64,000 nt of DNA, taken from assembly GCF_000173775.1 (NCBI RefSeq), contig NZ_ACCD01000008.1, forward strand, positions 1 through 64,000, given 5' to 3'. The position numbers and the translations under genes were made by a program. The stretch comes from Yersinia rohdei ATCC 43380 (lineage in GTDB: Bacteria > Pseudomonadota > Gammaproteobacteria > Enterobacterales > Enterobacteriaceae). Each line of letters begins with the position of its first letter. The stretch's first letter is position 1. Positions 62,513 through 64,000 of this stretch are shown here, in pieces. The notes beneath the pieces are model-generated. The model did no database searches, was not told the DNA's origin, and was given only the letters and a program-made list of their open reading frames with translations.

Positions 62513-63531
62513 TGAACACCACCCATGCTTCAATGACTGTAATCGGTGCCGGATCTTACGGCACCGCATTAGCCATTACGCTGGCGCGTAATGGCCATCA
62601 AGTTGTGTTATGGGGTCATGACCCCAAACATATCCAGATTTTACAACAAGATCGCTGTAACCAAGCTTTCCTGCCCGATGTACCTTTCCCGGATACTCTG
62701 CTACTGGAAACTGACCTGGCACGTGCGCTGGCAGCCAGCCGTGATGTGCTGGTGGTCGTGCCCAGCCATGTCTTTGGGGCGGTTTTAAATCAGTTAAAAC
62801 CTCATTTACGCCCCGATGCCCGCATTGTCTGGGCGACTAAAGGGCTTGAGGCAGAAACCGGCCGATTGCTGGCGGATGTGGCGCGAGAAGTGCTCGGAGA
62901 AAGTATCCCACTGGCGGTGGTTTCCGGCCCAACCTTTGCCAAAGAGCTGGCCGCCGGTCTACCCACTGCGATTGCCCTGGCATCAACTGATGCGCAATTT
63001 AGTGAAGACCTGCAACAGTTATTGCACTGTGATAAAAGTTTTAGGGTTTACAGCAATCCTGATTTTATCGGGGTACAACTGGGCGGCGCGGTTAAAAACG
63101 TGATTGCGATTGGTGCTGGCATGTCCGATGGCATTGGCTTTGGCGCAAATGCCCGTACGGCCTTGATAACCCGTGGTTTGGCAGAAATGACCCGCTTGGG
63201 TGCTGCATTAGGCGCTGAACCCTCCACCTTTATGGGCATGGCGGGGTTAGGCGATTTGGTGCTAACCTGCACCGATAACCAGTCCCGTAACCGCCGGTTT
63301 GGTATCATGTTAGGTCAGGGATTAGGCGTACAAGAAGCACAGGACAAAATTGGTCAAGTGGTTGAAGGTTACCGCAATACCAAGGAAGTTTTGGCTTTAG
63401 CACAGCGCTATGGTGTCGAGATGCCAATAACCGAACAAATTTATCAGGTGCTGTATTGTCATAAAAATGCCCGCGAAGCGGCACTGACTTTGCTGGGTCG
63501 CAGCAAAAAAGATGAAAAAAGCGGCATTTGA
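62512..63531 (+). CDS. gpsA: NAD(P)-dependent glycerol-3-phosphate dehydrogenase GpsA
   Basis: Reduces dihydroxyacetone phosphate to sn-glycerol 3-phosphate for phospholipid synthesis. The 339-residue protein has the Rossmann loop [21 protein letters not shown], and the catalytic-lysine segment [13 protein letters not shown]. Coupled to secB by a one-base overlap; cysE follows after 133 bp. Confidence 0.97.
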   Translation: MNTTHASMTVIGAGSYGTALAITLARNGHQVVLWGHDPKHIQILQQDRCNQAFLPDVPFPDTLLLETDLARALAASRDVLVVVPSHVFGAVLNQLKPHLRPDARIVWATKGLEAETGRLLADVAREVLGESIPLAVVSGPTFAKELAAGLPTAIALASTDAQFSEDLQQLLHCDKSFRVYSNPDFIGVQLGGAVKNVIAIGAGMSDGIGFGANARTALITRGLAEMTRLGAALGAEPSTFMGMAGLGDLVLTCTDNQSRNRRFGIMLGQGLGVQEAQDKIGQVVEGYRNTKEVLALAQRYGVEMPITEQIYQVLYCHKNAREAALTLLGRSKKDEKSGI

Positions 63532-63664
63532 TCGGTTAGGTTGGTTGGCTGCAATAAAATAATAATGATATATCCAACGTCATAGGAGTTGCGATTCTAT
63601 TGACGAGGGTATGAGTTGCTTCGGCCGTTCCCCGAGGTGGCTTGTTTATGGGCAGGAGTAGGTA

Positions 63665-64000
63665 ATGTCGTCAGAAGAGTTAGAGCTGGTCTGGAGTAGC
63701 ATTAAATCTGAAGCCAGAGCACTGGCAGAGTGTGAACCAATGTTAGCGAGTTTTTTTCACGCGACATTATTGAAGCATGAAAATTTAGGCAGTGCGCTGA
63801 GCTATATTCTGGCAAATAAGTTAGCTAATCCCATCATGCCAGCTATTGCAATCCGTGAGGTGGTAGAAGATGCCTATCGTATGGATGCACAGATGATAGT
63901 CTCCGCAGCGCGCGATATTTTGGCTGTGCGACTACGCGACCCTGCTGTTGATAAATATTCTACGCCATTGCTGTACCTGAAAGGTTTTCATGCTTTGCAG
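63665..64000 (+). CDS. cysE: serine acetyltransferase CysE, 5' part
   Basis: First committed step of cysteine synthesis: L-serine plus acetyl-CoA gives O-acetylserine. 112 codons from ATG 63665 to the window edge cover the N-terminal helical domain (MSSEELELVWSSIKSEARAL, LYLKGFHALQ). The left-handed beta-helix catalytic domain lies beyond. AGGAG precedes the start. Truncated only by the window. Confidence 0.95.
   Translation, partial: MSSEELELVWSSIKSEARALAECEPMLASFFHATLLKHENLGSALSYILANKLANPIMPAIAIREVVEDAYRMDAQMIVSAARDILAVRLRDPAVDKYSTPLLYLKGFHALQ

Overview
The window looks like the chromosome of a Yersinia species, probably of the enterocolitica-like group. This is inferred from near-identical length and sequence to enterobacterial housekeeping proteins, Yersinia-type ERIC elements, a waaA-waaE-coaD arrangement, and moderate base composition. 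No rRNA, tRNA, CRISPR array, prophage or insertion sequence was seen. About 57 protein genes and two clear small RNA genes (Spot 42 and CsrC) were found, and the last gene (cysE) runs off the right edge.

Layout, left to right. 1-7.9 kb: mobB/mobA (molybdenum cofactor), yihD, srkA, dsbA, polA, spf (Spot 42) and engB. 7.9-10.8 kb: a small repeat, csrC, an ERIC element, yihI, an unlisted 58-codon membrane ORF, and hemN. 10.8-15.4 kb: the nitrogen regulon core glnG-glnL-glnA, with a textbook sigma-54/NtrC control region facing typA. 15.4-20.6 kb: typA, yihX, yihY, dtd and fabY(yiiD). 20.6-22.9 kb: an AT-rich accessory segment holding a Ner-like DNA-binding protein and two tandem PAS-LuxR 'solo' regulators. 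It sits exactly where synteny jumps from the E. coli yih/yii region to the yic region. 22.9-36.3 kb: yicH, xanP, gltS, recG, trmH, spoT, rpoZ, gmk, ligB and yicG.

36.3-40.7 kb is the second accessory segment. It carries a DSF-type quorum-signal synthase (rpfF) convergent with a PAS-GGDEF-EAL receptor (rpfR), flanked by two gene-poor AT-rich gaps. 40.7-48.2 kb: yicC, rph-pyrE with its attenuator, slmA, dut, coaBC, radC, rpmB-rpmG and mutM. 48.2-54.3 kb is the LPS inner-core block: coaD-waaE-waaA and waaC-waaF-hldD, lacking the outer-core/ligase cluster found between waaA and waaC in E. coli. 54.5-64 kb: kbl-tdh, yibQ-envC-gpmM, and yibN-grxC-secB-gpsA-cysE.

Most of the window is conserved core. 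The best candidates for interesting biology are the Ner/PAS-LuxR operon, the rpfF/rpfR pair, the long hairpin in the rpmB leader, a recurring ~44-bp repeat next to gene ends, and several unlisted small ORFs.
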